Shown here piece by piece: positions 36,706 through 44,275 of a DNA stretch of 64,000 nucleotides. Source of the stretch: Candidatus Nanoarchaeia archaeon (lineage in GTDB: Archaea; Nanobdellota; Nanobdellia; Woesearchaeales; UBA525). Numbering within the stretch: position 1 is the stretch's first letter; each line of letters begins with the position of its first letter. Location: contig JANQNB010000020.1 of the NCBI GenBank assembly GCA_028279755.1, positions 96,370-160,369 of the forward strand, written 5' to 3'. The notes below the pieces were generated by a model, which was not told the DNA's origin, searched no databases, and saw only the letters and a list, made by a program, of their open reading frames with translations. Both the position numbers and the translations under genes were made by a program.

Positions 36706-37377
36706 ATGAGACGATCCTACAGCGTTGGCTTCAGAGAGGCAGCGAAATACACCCTCGGCTCCTACATCGACCTTGTGACGAGCGCGGCTGCAAGGGTGGC
36801 GGAGCGACTGCTTCCTGAAGAACAGTGGGATGCGACCACAGAGCGCAGCCCAGCATACCAATTGCGAGAACGACTCAGAGAGAGCCTTGACACTGCTGTC
36901 GGCAATAAATTCATCCTCGCGACCCTGCCAGCAACTGGCATCTTCTATCTTGTCGGCATGCCTGCTGCTGAGGTGATCGCTGACGCAATCCAAACATACA
37001 TGCCAAATGTACCAGAGCTCGGGAAGCTGGCACTCGATTCAGTGGGTACAGTGGTTGCGCAGACCGTAATTTGGTATACAGCATTTGTTGCTGGTGATTA
37101 TGTCGTCAACCACGAAACGTATCGAAAAGAAGGCAGGATCAAGAAGCTCTACGAGACGACGAGAGATTCCTTGCGTGCATTGCTGCCTTGGGACGTGAGT
37201 TATGCCAGCGCCAAGCTCTTGGGCCAGACTGGTCTTCTCCTGACTGGCCGGAATCCATGGGCTGCCAGTGCAATCTTCGACACCTTGACGCTTCCATTCT
37301 TGTACGTCTTAATGGTCTGGCTGTCGATGAGAAAAGGATTGGTCATTTCAAAGCCGATGCGAGAACTCACTCCCTGA
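36706..37377 (+). CDS. Polytopic membrane protein (223 aa)
   Basis: Starts at 36706 or 36682 are both possible in the same frame. Hydrophobic helices are seen near residues 70-95 (KFILATLPATGIFYLVGMPA), 115-140 (LALDSVGTVVAQTVIWYTAFVAG) and 195-215 (TLTLPFLYVLMVWLSM), with charged loops between. It is divergent from a TrmB regulator and its tail overlaps the convergent Kazal-domain gene by 11 nt. A small-solute exporter-like role is possible by topology, but no family motif supports it. Confidence 0.65.
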   Translation: MRRSYSVGFREAAKYTLGSYIDLVTSAAARVAERLLPEEQWDATTERSPAYQLRERLRESLDTAVGNKFILATLPATGIFYLVGMPAAEVIADAIQTYMPNVPELGKLALDSVGTVVAQTVIWYTAFVAGDYVVNHETYRKEGRIKKLYETTRDSLRALLPWDVSYASAKLLGQTGLLLTGRNPWAASAIFDTLTLPFLYVLMVWLSMRKGLVISKPMRELTP

Positions 37378-37684
37378 CCCAGCCGGTGCACGCGCCTTTG
37401 TGCTTCATGTCGACGCCGTTCGCACGCGCCTCGCACAGGTTGTCATAGGTCGTGCCGTCGCTGCCGCAGACTGGATCGTGGAGTCTGGCGCAGGCGCCGC
37501 TTGGCGCGACATAGCCATCGAACAAGTAATTATCTGCGACAACATTGCCGGTCAAGGAGAAGGCAGGCTGTTCGATCTCGAATGCGTCAGGGCCTTTCAC
37601 GAAGTAGAACGCCATGACCGTAATCAGAAATATCGCGAACACGCCAACGATGTGCACGCGCGAATGTCGCCAAGCCTCTCTCAT
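37367..37684 (-). CDS. Membrane-anchored Kazal-domain protein (105 aa)
   Basis: The N-terminal signal-anchor (VGVFAIFLITVMAFYFV) is followed by approximately 40 polar residues and one Kazal-type module: CARLHDPVCGSDGTTYDNLCEA...KGAC, with the diagnostic PVCGSDG-x-TYxNxC. Four Cys give the two-disulfide short form. Kazal domains inhibit serine proteases; here it would face outward, tethered to the membrane, and might protect surface proteins from foreign or own proteases. Kazal domains are uncommon in archaea. It has its own TATA box flanked by TTGCGCA repeats. Confidence 0.85.
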   Translation of the reverse strand: MREAWRHSRVHIVGVFAIFLITVMAFYFVKGPDAFEIEQPAFSLTGNVVADNYLFDGYVAPSGACARLHDPVCGSDGTTYDNLCEARANGVDMKHKGACTGWVRE

Positions 37685-37699
37685 GGAGAAAGAACGAGT

Positions 37700-37724
37700 T
37701 TGCGCAATTTATAAATCTTGCGCA
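37700..37724 (-). promoter_or_regulatory. Promoter of the Kazal gene with TTGCGCA repeats flanking the TATA box
   Basis: TTGCGCA occurs at 37700-37706 and 37718-37724, bracketing ATTTATAAAT, the TATA box used on the minus strand. The 18-nt spacing of identical 7-mers (each containing the palindrome TGCGCA) suggests binding sites that would occlude TBP. Confidence 0.5.
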
Positions 37725-38006
37725 CTATCCCAACGCGCGTCGCACATCGACAACGTCAACGCTCTGAACGCCGTCGAGCCCGGCAATCTCGTTTTCCAAG
37801 GATTCTGTCGAGCCTTTGGCTTCGTCCATGACAAACGTGAGCTTCAAGGCTTTCAGACCAAACGCGATCGGCTCTTCCTCTGCGCGCTTCTCGCCGCTTT
37901 CGCCGACGAACGCGTCGATCTTTGTTTCTGCTTCTTTTTGCACTCCGGAAAGGTCCACGTCAGGACTTTCCGGCATGATCTTGAGTGTTACAATCGCTTG
38001 TGCCAT
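37725..38006 (-). CDS. Archaeal elongation factor 1-beta (93 aa)
   Basis: The nucleotide-exchange factor for aEF-1A. It has the typical small archaeal length and motifs: VTLKIMPESPDVDL, EEEPIAFGLKALKL, FVMDEAKGSTESLE and the C-terminal VDVVDVRRALG. A GAGGTGA Shine-Dalgarno precedes the ATG and the gene lies 15 nt after the zinc-ribbon gene, so they form one unit driven by the promoter near 38240. The stop codon lies next to one TTGCGCA repeat of the following promoter. Confidence 0.95.
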   Translation of the reverse strand: MAQAIVTLKIMPESPDVDLSGVQKEAETKIDAFVGESGEKRAEEEPIAFGLKALKLTFVMDEAKGSTESLENEIAGLDGVQSVDVVDVRRALG

Positions 38007-38021
38007 ATGCTCACCTCAGAA

Positions 38022-38192
38022 TTAATTCGGGCCTGTGAATCCGCACTTCGGGCAGGTGTATTTCACGACGTTCTGGCGCTCGCTCTTGGTCCTGACGATC
38101 TCTGCTTCGCCGCATGCTGGGCAGGGAAAGCTGACTGAACCCTTGTCATTCACGACGCTCGTGCCTGTCGCGGTGCTTTTCTTCGCTTCCAT
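38022..38192 (-). CDS. Zinc-ribbon RNA-binding-type protein (56 aa)
   Basis: Two knuckles, FPCPACGEAEIVRTKSERQN and YTCPKCGFTGPN, form a small zinc ribbon of the HVO_2753 / DUF1610 type that accompanies EF-1 beta in many archaea. The ATG at 38192 is set by a GAGGT site 7 nt upstream and by homology length; longer frames run into the promoter. A translation-linked or nucleic-acid-binding role is probable from context. Confidence 0.88.
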   Translation of the reverse strand: MEAKKSTATGTSVVNDKGSVSFPCPACGEAEIVRTKSERQNVVKYTCPKCGFTGPN

Positions 38193-38237
38193 AATTGAAC
38201 CTCGGTTGGTAATCGGTATGTGCTGAGAACAGCAAGG

Positions 38238-38250
38238 GGTTTTTAAAGCT
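38238..38250 (-). promoter_or_regulatory. TATA box of the zinc-ribbon / EF-1 beta operon
   Basis: AGCTTTAAAAACC on the minus strand, about 46 nt before the ATG; it predicts a leader of roughly 20 nt carrying GAGGT. It immediately follows the hairpin at the end of pyrG. Confidence 0.6.
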
Positions 38251-38253
38251 TCT

Positions 38254-38302
38254 GCATCGCCACCTTGGCGCGGCATGCGTAGCGAGAGCGCCGTGGCGAT
38301 GC
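38254..38302 (-). terminator. Two-tier hairpin starting at the pyrG stop codon
   Basis: Arms GCATCGCCAC (38254-38263) and GTGGCGATGC (38293-38302) form a perfect 10-bp stem with an inner GGCGC/GCGCC stem (38267-38271/38288-38292). Read on the minus strand it begins inside the TAG stop of pyrG and precedes the next operon's promoter. Its first and last bases match the larger element at 52176-52285. It is probably a 3'-UTR structure or terminator; no long U-run follows. Confidence 0.6.
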
Positions 38303-39930
38303 TACTTCTTCACACACGCCTTGATCAGACCGTAGAACAAGGGAGCGGGTTTCAACAGGCTGGATTTCAGCTCTGGATGCGCCTGCGTCGCCACAAAGTA
38401 CTTCAGCTTCGGATTCTCGATGAACTCGACAAGCGTGCCGTCAGGCGAGACCCCGGAAAACACCATGCCGTGCTTCTCCAGGATCTCATGGTATTCAGGA
38501 TTGACTTCATAGCGGTGGCGATGCCGCTCGCTCACTTCGTCCTTGCCATAGAGCTTGTGGATCGCTGTGCCTTTCTTCAGGACTGCGGGATACGCACCAA
38601 GACGCATGGTGCCGCCTTTCTTTGTCACTTGCTTCTGCTCTGGCAAAATATCAACCACCGGATGTTTGACTTTCTTGACTTCAGTGCTGTTCGCGTCTTT
38701 CAAGCTGCAGATGTTGCGCGCGAACTCGATGATCGCCATCTGCAAGCCATAGCAAATGCCGAGGAAGGGGATGTCGTTCTCGCGGCAGTACTTCACTGTT
38801 GCGATCTTGCCTTCCACGCCGCGGCTGCCGAATCCGCCGGGAACGATCACTCCATGCACACCTTCCATGTCCTTTGCCAGATCGTGTTCCTCACTGGTTT
38901 CTAGCCATTTCAGGTCGATACCGACGTTGAACGCTGCTTCGCAGTGGTGCAAGGCTTCGATGATGCTGGCATAGCTGTCCTCGAGCCGTGTGTACTTGCC
39001 AGCGATGGCGATCGTGATCCGTTTCAGATGATCTGCAGTGAGGCGGTCAACACTCTTCTTCCATGCACTGTCCTGCTTCAGGCCGTTCAGTCCGAGTTCT
39101 TCATTGATGATCGTGAGCATGCCCTGCTCTGCGAAGTTGATCGGGATCTCGTAGATGCTCTCCACGTCCTGCGCGCTGAACACCCGATCGGGCTTGACGT
39201 CAGCGAAGATCGCGATCTTCTTCTGTTCCTTCTCGGCAAGCGGCTCATGGCAGCGCGCGAGGATGATTTCTGGCAGGATGCCCCGATGGCGGAGCATGCC
39301 GACGCTCTGCTGCGTAGGTTTTGTCTTGTGCTCGTTGACATGCTCTGGCTTGGGCACGTAGGTGAGATGGACATACATGATATTCTCGCGGCCGACTTCC
39401 TGATTCAATTGGCGTGCTGCTTCGATGTAGAGCTCGTTCTCGATGTCCCCGACTGTGCCGCCGACTTCGAGCAGCATGACGTCTGCCTTCTCATCCTTCG
39501 CAATGGTCTTCCACCAGTCCTTGATGAACTCAGTGACATGCGGAATGAGCTGCACGGTCTTGCCGAGATAGTCGCCTTTGCGCTCTTTCTCACGGATTCG
39601 CTCGTAGACCTTCCCCATGGTAAGGTTCCATTCGAAGCTGCACGTGACTTTCAAGAAACGTTCGTAATGCCCGAAGTCCATGTCGACTTCGCCGCCGTCG
39701 TCGAGGACAAAGACCTCGCCGTGCTCGATTGGGTTCATCGTGCCAGGATCGACGTTCAGATAGCCGTCGCACTTGACCGGGATCACGCGGTATTTCGGCG
39801 CGAGCAACTGGCCAATCGCTGCAGCCGCGACCCCTTTTCCGAGTCCTGAGAGCACGCCGCCGGTGACGATGATCCACTTGACTGGTCGTTTAGAAGTCTT
39901 GCTCTTCCCACCAGCGTGTGATTCCCCCAT
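38302..39930 (-). CDS. pyrG: CTP synthase (542 aa)
   Basis: It makes CTP from UTP, ATP and glutamine. The N-terminal synthase domain (IIVTGGVLSGLGKGVAAAAI P-loop, MNPIEHGEVFVLDDGGEVD, EVGGTVGDIE) is joined to a class I glutamine amidotransferase domain. There the nucleophile sits in GICYGLQ (usually GICLGLQ/M), the oxyanion region is GGFGSRGVEG and the His-Glu pair is AHPEL. Length is typical. A minus-strand TATA (CTTAAAAATAAG, 39953-39964) ends 23 nt before the ATG. A structured element sits directly at its stop codon. Confidence 0.96.
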   Translation of the reverse strand: MGESHAGGKSKTSKRPVKWIIVTGGVLSGLGKGVAAAAIGQLLAPKYRVIPVKCDGYLNVDPGTMNPIEHGEVFVLDDGGEVDMDFGHYERFLKVTCSFEWNLTMGKVYERIREKERKGDYLGKTVQLIPHVTEFIKDWWKTIAKDEKADVMLLEVGGTVGDIENELYIEAARQLNQEVGRENIMYVHLTYVPKPEHVNEHKTKPTQQSVGMLRHRGILPEIILARCHEPLAEKEQKKIAIFADVKPDRVFSAQDVESIYEIPINFAEQGMLTIINEELGLNGLKQDSAWKKSVDRLTADHLKRITIAIAGKYTRLEDSYASIIEALHHCEAAFNVGIDLKWLETSEEHDLAKDMEGVHGVIVPGGFGSRGVEGKIATVKYCRENDIPFLGICYGLQMAIIEFARNICSLKDANSTEVKKVKHPVVDILPEQKQVTKKGGTMRLGAYPAVLKKGTAIHKLYGKDEVSERHRHRYEVNPEYHEILEKHGMVFSGVSPDGTLVEFIENPKLKYFVATQAHPELKSSLLKPAPLFYGLIKACVKK

Positions 39931-40057
39931 ATGGGATTCTACGTGCCACCTCCTTATTTTTAAGCATTTATGTGCCAGAACATGATATATGCAATGAGCG
40001 TTGAGGGAAAACGGAGCATTTCCGGATAGGGTTGAGAAGATCAGAAAGTTTCCGTGA

Positions 40058-40612
40058 TCATGTTTGTCGCATTCGGGCTAGGTGTTCCCTGAACAGCATG
40101 ATGGCCTTGGTGCGCCTGAAATATTGGAACTCGAGAACAACGTCGCGATACCGAGAATCAGGCCTCCGTTGGAGAAATTCCAGCTTCTCGCCATCATAGA
40201 CAACTTTTAGTTCAGGCGTAGGATTTTCCGCCCGCTCCCAGGGCGAGTGGTAATATGCGATGAACGCGACCTGATCTAGGACTTCTGGCGAGAGTACGCC
40301 GGTGAGTTCGCTTCTGATAATCCTCGCCCCGTCTGCAGAATGCGTCAGCATCGCTGGCTCAGTGAAGACTGCTGGCCATCCAATGTCGTGGAGTAAGGCA
40401 CCGAGTGCGACAAGCTGTGGATTGCCTCGCTGCCTTAGACAGCAATTCAGTTCCAAAGCGTAATCTGCAGCTCTGCGCGAATGCTCAAGAATGAGTTCGT
40501 CTGTCCTTTCCCTGACGAAGCCTTCGATATATGAATAGGTGGTGCCTCCGAATGCCGAGGGAAAATTTCCATTGGTGTAGAGTCTCCTTCTGCCAAAACC
40601 GTTGATGAACAT
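40058..40612 (-). CDS. HD-domain protein (184 aa)
   Basis: The metal-binding HD signature ALGALLHDIGWP is visible near residue 80, with an upstream His in ILEHSRRAADYAL and downstream HSADGARI and YYHSPWERA. These match small HDIG-type phosphohydrolases. The start at 40612 follows a minus-strand TATA (40635-40645) by 22 nt; an earlier in-frame Met lies beyond it. It may hydrolyse nucleotides or phosphorylated metabolites; the substrate is unknown. It is divergent from the VKOR gene. Confidence 0.8.
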   Translation of the reverse strand: MFINGFGRRRLYTNGNFPSAFGGTTYSYIEGFVRERTDELILEHSRRAADYALELNCCLRQRGNPQLVALGALLHDIGWPAVFTEPAMLTHSADGARIIRSELTGVLSPEVLDQVAFIAYYHSPWERAENPTPELKVVYDGEKLEFLQRRPDSRYRDVVLEFQYFRRTKAIMLFREHLARMRQT

Positions 40613-40681
40613 AGTATTGGAGGGAACTTGGAGTGATATAAAAAGACCACTTATTAGGGAATACAGATGATTCAAGAGAAA

Positions 40682-40691
40682 ACATATAATG
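40682..40691 (+). promoter_or_regulatory. TATA box of the VKOR gene
   Basis: ACATATAATG ends 20 nt before the ATG at 40712, supporting a leaderless start there instead of the earlier in-frame Met at 40667. Confidence 0.65.
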
Positions 40692-40711
40692 GCGAGCGTG
40701 GTCTGGAGGCC

Positions 40712-41083
40712 ATGATCATTCCTATCCTTGCTTTGATCGGTCTTGTCCTGAGTGCGTATACAGTTAAGGTCAAGTATTCCCTGAACACACCAGGATACAA
40801 ACCCTACTGTGATCTCTCAAAGAATGTTAGCTGCAGCAAAGCCTTTTCCAGCAAATACGGCACAGTCCTGAGACTCCATAACGGTTTTGCAGGAATTGCC
40901 TTTTATCTCCTTGTTCTCGTGGCATGGTACTTCGATCAGCATACAGCCGTGCTCACCCTTGCAGTCCTTGGCGTGCTCGCCAGTCTTGTCCTGGCCTACC
41001 TCAGCTACGTCAAGATGAAGAACTTCTGCGTCGTGTGCACGGCAGTGTATGTGGTTAATATGTTATTATTACTCGTACTCTAG
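40712..41083 (+). CDS. VKOR-family thiol oxidase (123 aa)
   Basis: A four-helix membrane protein of the vitamin K epoxide reductase family. The loop Cys pair is YCDLSKNVSCSKAFSS and the active site at the fourth helix is FCVVCTAVYVVN (CxxC). Between them are conserved HNGFAGIAFY and helix-forming LTLAVLGVLASLVLAYL. VKOR oxidises DsbA-like partners using a membrane quinone. The probable partners are the thioredoxin-fold proteins at 46570 and 47254. It overlaps the convergent M50 gene by 4 nt. Confidence 0.9.
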   Translation: MIIPILALIGLVLSAYTVKVKYSLNTPGYKPYCDLSKNVSCSKAFSSKYGTVLRLHNGFAGIAFYLLVLVAWYFDQHTAVLTLAVLGVLASLVLAYLSYVKMKNFCVVCTAVYVVNMLLLLVL

Positions 41084-41685
41084 AACAAGGCTGCGCTGAC
41101 ACTCCTGAGGACGTGGAAGCCGTCGAAGCCGGGAATGGGGATCAGGTTGAAGATGAACAAGAAGCCGTTGATCCGCCGGAACAAGACGATGTAACGGATC
41201 TTCTCCCGATCCTTCGCTTTGATATGCTTCTTCGGCAAGGCATACTTCATCCATAAGAACGCGCCGAGCCAGAACAGGCCGTTCACAGCAGGACCGGCGA
41301 ACGCGATCAGTGTGCTTTGCCATGCCACTGCGCCGGAATAGCTCACATAGGCTGGCACGAAGAAGATGAAGCCAGGCATGATGAGTTTGAGCACGACGCC
41401 GATGACAAGCCAGGAGTAGGCGGCGTTGAACGTCGCTTCGAGACCGAAGGCCATCGCCACAAACTTGTGTCCGAACTCGTGGAAGATGATCGCAGGCGCA
41501 ACAAGCAACACCGCGAACCAGTAATTGCTCAGTTTACCGAATTTGAATCCAGGCGTGATGTTCTTGATCAGGCTGTCCGGATCCTGGAGACTGATCCGCG
41601 GTCGCAATACATCCTTGAAGATGAAACCCACAACAAGCGACATGATGACAATGTCCACAATCTCCATGAATGACAGAAGCGCCAT
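41080..41685 (-). CDS. Site-2-protease-like M50 metallopeptidase (201 aa)
   Basis: The zinc-binding helix is APAIIFHEFGHKFVAMAFG (HExxH) and the third ligand lies in IFNLIPIPGFDGFHVL (NPxPxxDG-like), with five to six hydrophobic helices around them. Family members cleave transmembrane anchors of regulatory or signal proteins. The start follows a minus-strand TATA (CTATAAAAAGC, 41707-41717) by 22 nt. It is a minimal version without a PDZ domain. Substrates are unknown. Confidence 0.88.
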   Translation of the reverse strand: MALLSFMEIVDIVIMSLVVGFIFKDVLRPRISLQDPDSLIKNITPGFKFGKLSNYWFAVLLVAPAIIFHEFGHKFVAMAFGLEATFNAAYSWLVIGVVLKLIMPGFIFFVPAYVSYSGAVAWQSTLIAFAGPAVNGLFWLGAFLWMKYALPKKHIKAKDREKIRYIVLFRRINGFLFIFNLIPIPGFDGFHVLRSVSAALF

Positions 41686-41814
41686 GGCTGCGGAGCAACA
41701 ATGAGGGCTTTTTATAGTTATAGTTTGGCGTCAAGGGATGACAATGCTTAAAAAGAGCCAGGAGTTCGCCAGGCCGGGAGCAGGGCGTAGCTTCTTCTTC
41801 CGGAGATGATAATT

Positions 41815-42258
41815 ATGGCTGAGAAAACCGCGAAAGACGGCAGCAAGGTCAAGGTCCACTACAAAGGAACGCTCGAGGACGGCAATGTCTTTGACAGCAG
41901 CGAGGGCAAGGATCCGATCCAGTTCGAGCTCGGCAAGAAAATGGTCGTGCCTGGCTTCGAGGCAGCGATCACCGGCATGAAGGTCGGCGAGAAGAAGACC
42001 GTCACGCTGGAGCCGAAAGACGCGTACGGCGACCCGAACCCGCAGATGATGCAGGAAGTGCCCTTAGAGGCTGTCAAGCAGGCAGGAATTGAGCCGAAGG
42101 AGGGCATGGTCCTTGGCTTGAGTCATCCCCAGGCGCCAGGCCAGCAGATGCCAGCGCGCGTCCTAGAAGTCGGCAAGGACACGGTCAAGCTTGACCTGAA
42201 CCACCCCTTAGCAGGCAAGAAGCTCACCTTTGAAGTCGAGCTTGTTGATGTAGAATAG
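41815..42258 (+). CDS. FKBP-type peptidyl-prolyl isomerase (147 aa)
   Basis: The FKBP fold is clear: KVHYKGTLEDGNVFDSSEG, FELGKKMVVPGFEAAITGM, EKKTVTLEPKDAYGDPNPQM, with the insert-in-flap (IF) region typical of archaeal and SlyD-like FKBPs (VLGLSHPQAPGQQMPARV) and a final beta strand VDLNHPLAGKKLTFEVEL. It has both isomerase and chaperone features. The ATG at 41815 is preceded by GGAGAT at 7-8 nt; no signal is present, so it is cytosolic, in contrast with the lipoprotein cyclophilin at 34548. Confidence 0.93.
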   Translation: MAEKTAKDGSKVKVHYKGTLEDGNVFDSSEGKDPIQFELGKKMVVPGFEAAITGMKVGEKKTVTLEPKDAYGDPNPQMMQEVPLEAVKQAGIEPKEGMVLGLSHPQAPGQQMPARVLEVGKDTVKLDLNHPLAGKKLTFEVELVDVE

Positions 42259-42259
42259 A

Positions 42260-43282
42260 TCACGCGCTAACTTTTTTTCTTACTGTCTTCGGTTTCTCCT
42301 TGAACAGTTCGATGACTGTCTGCAGGAGCGCGAGCAGCAATGGCCCGAGCAGGATGCCGATGAAGCCGAACAGCTTCAGGCCGCCGAGCACGCCGATCAA
42401 CACGAGCACAGGGCTGATCTTGTCCTTGCTCGCGATCAGGTATGGTCGCAAGAGGTTATCGATGTTCATCACCAGGATGCCGCCCACGAGGAGGATGCCG
42501 ATGCCGGCGACGTAATTGCCTTGCACGAGTTCGATGATCGCGGCTGGAATCCAGATCAGGGGCGTGCCGAGGAAGGGGATGAAGCTGAACATGATCATGA
42601 TCACGCCCCAGAAGATCGCGTTCGGGATGCCGAATGCGAGGAACATCAGCCCGCCGAGCGAACCCTGGATCACCGCTGTCAGGAACTGGCCGTACATCAC
42701 GGCTGAGGTGATGCTGCCCATGCGTGCGAAGAGCCGCTCGCGGTGTTCCGGCTCGAGCGGCAGGCTCTGCCGTGCGAGCTTGATCCATTTCTCCCCGTCG
42801 CGGAACGCGAAGAACATGAAGAAGAACATGACGAAGAGGCCGAGCAGCACTTCTGCGATGCTGCCGAGGATGTTCGGCGCTGTCAGGACGAAGTAATCCT
42901 TGACCTTGCCAGCCACTTGCTGGATCATCTCATCCATGCTCAGGCCGAGCGGTGCGAGAACGTTGTCTAAGGTATCGCTGCCCATGAGGTCCAGTGATTT
43001 GAACGCGTTGTATGCACTGACGCTCTGTCCCACAAGCTTTGTAATGATGAAGACGCTCGGCAGGATAATGAGCAGTAAGACCAGCAGGACCATGAGGACG
43101 CTCGCTTTCTCCTTGCTCTTCATTTTCCGCGTGAGACGCAGGTAGAGCGGATGGAGCAGGTAGGTGAGCATCAGGCCGAGGATGAGATAGGTCAGGAAGG
43201 GCTTGACGATAAGGAAAGCCATGTAGAGCAGTGCAACCAAGACGCCGATGAGAACATAGTGGAAGATGCGACGCTTATCCAT
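42260..43282 (-). CDS. AI-2E family (PerM-type) membrane transporter (340 aa)
   Basis: Six to eight hydrophobic helices match this family. Signature segments are MLTYLLHPLYLRLTRKMKSKEKAS near the N-terminus, VMYGQFLTAVIQGSLGG, ISPVLVLIGVLGGLKLFGFIGILLGPLLLA near the C-terminus and a basic tail. Family members export small molecules or ions; some transport autoinducer-2 or sodium. A minus-strand TATA precedes the ATG by about 22 nt (near 43305-43315). It is convergent with the FKBP gene (1-nt gap). Confidence 0.85.
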   Translation of the reverse strand: MDKRRIFHYVLIGVLVALLYMAFLIVKPFLTYLILGLMLTYLLHPLYLRLTRKMKSKEKASVLMVLLVLLLIILPSVFIITKLVGQSVSAYNAFKSLDLMGSDTLDNVLAPLGLSMDEMIQQVAGKVKDYFVLTAPNILGSIAEVLLGLFVMFFFMFFAFRDGEKWIKLARQSLPLEPEHRERLFARMGSITSAVMYGQFLTAVIQGSLGGLMFLAFGIPNAIFWGVIMIMFSFIPFLGTPLIWIPAAIIELVQGNYVAGIGILLVGGILVMNIDNLLRPYLIASKDKISPVLVLIGVLGGLKLFGFIGILLGPLLLALLQTVIELFKEKPKTVRKKVSA

Positions 43283-43337
43283 GGCTGTTCTCCAGTACCA
43301 GGGATTTAAAAGCTTTTGCTCAAGATCGATGGTGAAG

Positions 43338-43347
43338 GTTTATATAC
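43338..43347 (+). promoter_or_regulatory. TATA box for the 43370 hydrolase gene
   Basis: GTTTATATAC ends 22 nt before the ATG at 43370, which selects that start over an earlier in-frame start at 43316. Confidence 0.65.
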
Positions 43348-43369
43348 TCTGCCGCGCTCCCTTGTACAT

Positions 43370-44155
43370 ATGGTCTCCGAGCGCTTTGAGGTCTTGAATG
43401 AGAAGGAACAGTCCTTAGTCGGTGTGATCGAGACCGATCATCCACGCAAGCAGCAACCAGTAGCGATTATCCTTAACGGCTTCCTGGACACCATGGAAAC
43501 CGGGCAGAAGAAGCTCCTGAGCAAGATGTTGCGCGCTGACGGTTTCGTCACAGTACGCTTCGATTACACCTACGGCTTCGGCAACGGTACTGGCGACGTC
43601 TCGTTCTTCACGCTCACGAATCAGGTGCAGGATGTGGAACGGGTCATCGACCACGCGACACGACGCGGCTATGTCGACCCGAGCAAGGTTGTGCTGCTTG
43701 GTCATTGTTTCGGCGGCATGGGTGCGATTCTCCTGGCTGCCTTCGACGAACGCGTGTCTGCAGTGGTCTCGATCTCAACGCCGTACTGGTTTGAGGATAC
43801 CAAGGTGACGCGCATGCCGGATCGCGACTTGTCTCGGATGCGGCTGAAGCGATACTTCCATCTCCACAGCAAGCGCTTGGGCAAGGAAGTCCGCGTCGAT
43901 TACACGTTCTTTGAAGACGGCATGAAAAAGGACATGGCGCGCGCAGTTCGGAACCTGGAACAGCCGCTCCTGCTGATCCATGGCGAGAACGATGCGAGCA
44001 TCCCGCTCGCGAATGCTGAAGAGATCTATAATCGGGTGCCGGGCAAGAAGTACTTGGAAGTAGTCGACGGCATGGAGCATGATCCTGATGATCCCCAGGT
44101 CAAGAAGATGTATCCCTTGATCAAGGACTTCCTGAAGAAGCACATAAAGTTTTAA
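43370..44155 (+). CDS. Alpha/beta hydrolase with Cys nucleophile motif (261 aa)
   Basis: Alpha/beta-hydrolase landmarks are VAIILNGFLDT (oxyanion strand), RFDYTYGFGNGTG, the nucleophile elbow VVLLGHCFGGMGA, the acid strand LLLIHGENDASIPL and the His near the end (GMEHDPDDP). The elbow carries Cys where most esterases have Ser; dienelactone-hydrolase-type enzymes use Cys, so this is either that type or a variant. No signal, so it is cytosolic. The substrate is unknown. Confidence 0.82.
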   Translation: MVSERFEVLNEKEQSLVGVIETDHPRKQQPVAIILNGFLDTMETGQKKLLSKMLRADGFVTVRFDYTYGFGNGTGDVSFFTLTNQVQDVERVIDHATRRGYVDPSKVVLLGHCFGGMGAILLAAFDERVSAVVSISTPYWFEDTKVTRMPDRDLSRMRLKRYFHLHSKRLGKEVRVDYTFFEDGMKKDMARAVRNLEQPLLLIHGENDASIPLANAEEIYNRVPGKKYLEVVDGMEHDPDDPQVKKMYPLIKDFLKKHIKF

Positions 44156-44159
44156 AGCA
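44149..44159 (+). promoter_or_regulatory. TATA box of tRNA-Thr
   Basis: AGTTTTAAAGC ends 24 nt before the first base of the mature tRNA. It overlaps the end of the upstream hydrolase gene. Confidence 0.7.
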
Positions 44160-44183
44160 GCGACTTTCTCCAGACGATACTAC

Positions 44184-44275
44184 GCCCCTGTAGCATAGCA
44201 GCTATTGCGGCAGCCTTGTACACGCTTCGGCGTCATGAGAGCTGCAGGTCGAGGGTGCAATTCCCTCCAGGGGCT
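44184..44275 (+). tRNA. tRNA-Thr(UGU) with a 19-nt intron
   Basis: The acceptor stem GCCCCTG pairs with CAGGGGC and the discriminator is T, as in archaeal tRNA-Thr. The anticodon stem GCAGC/GCTGC encloses loop CTTGTA + A with anticodon TGT. A 19-nt intron (44221-44239) lies at the canonical 37/38 site and holds an ACGC-TTCG-GCGT hairpin, consistent with a bulge-helix-bulge. The D-loop is the minimal 8-nt AGCAGCTA with C instead of G at position 19, and the T-loop is TGCAATT with G at position 55. CCA is not encoded. Confidence 0.9.
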
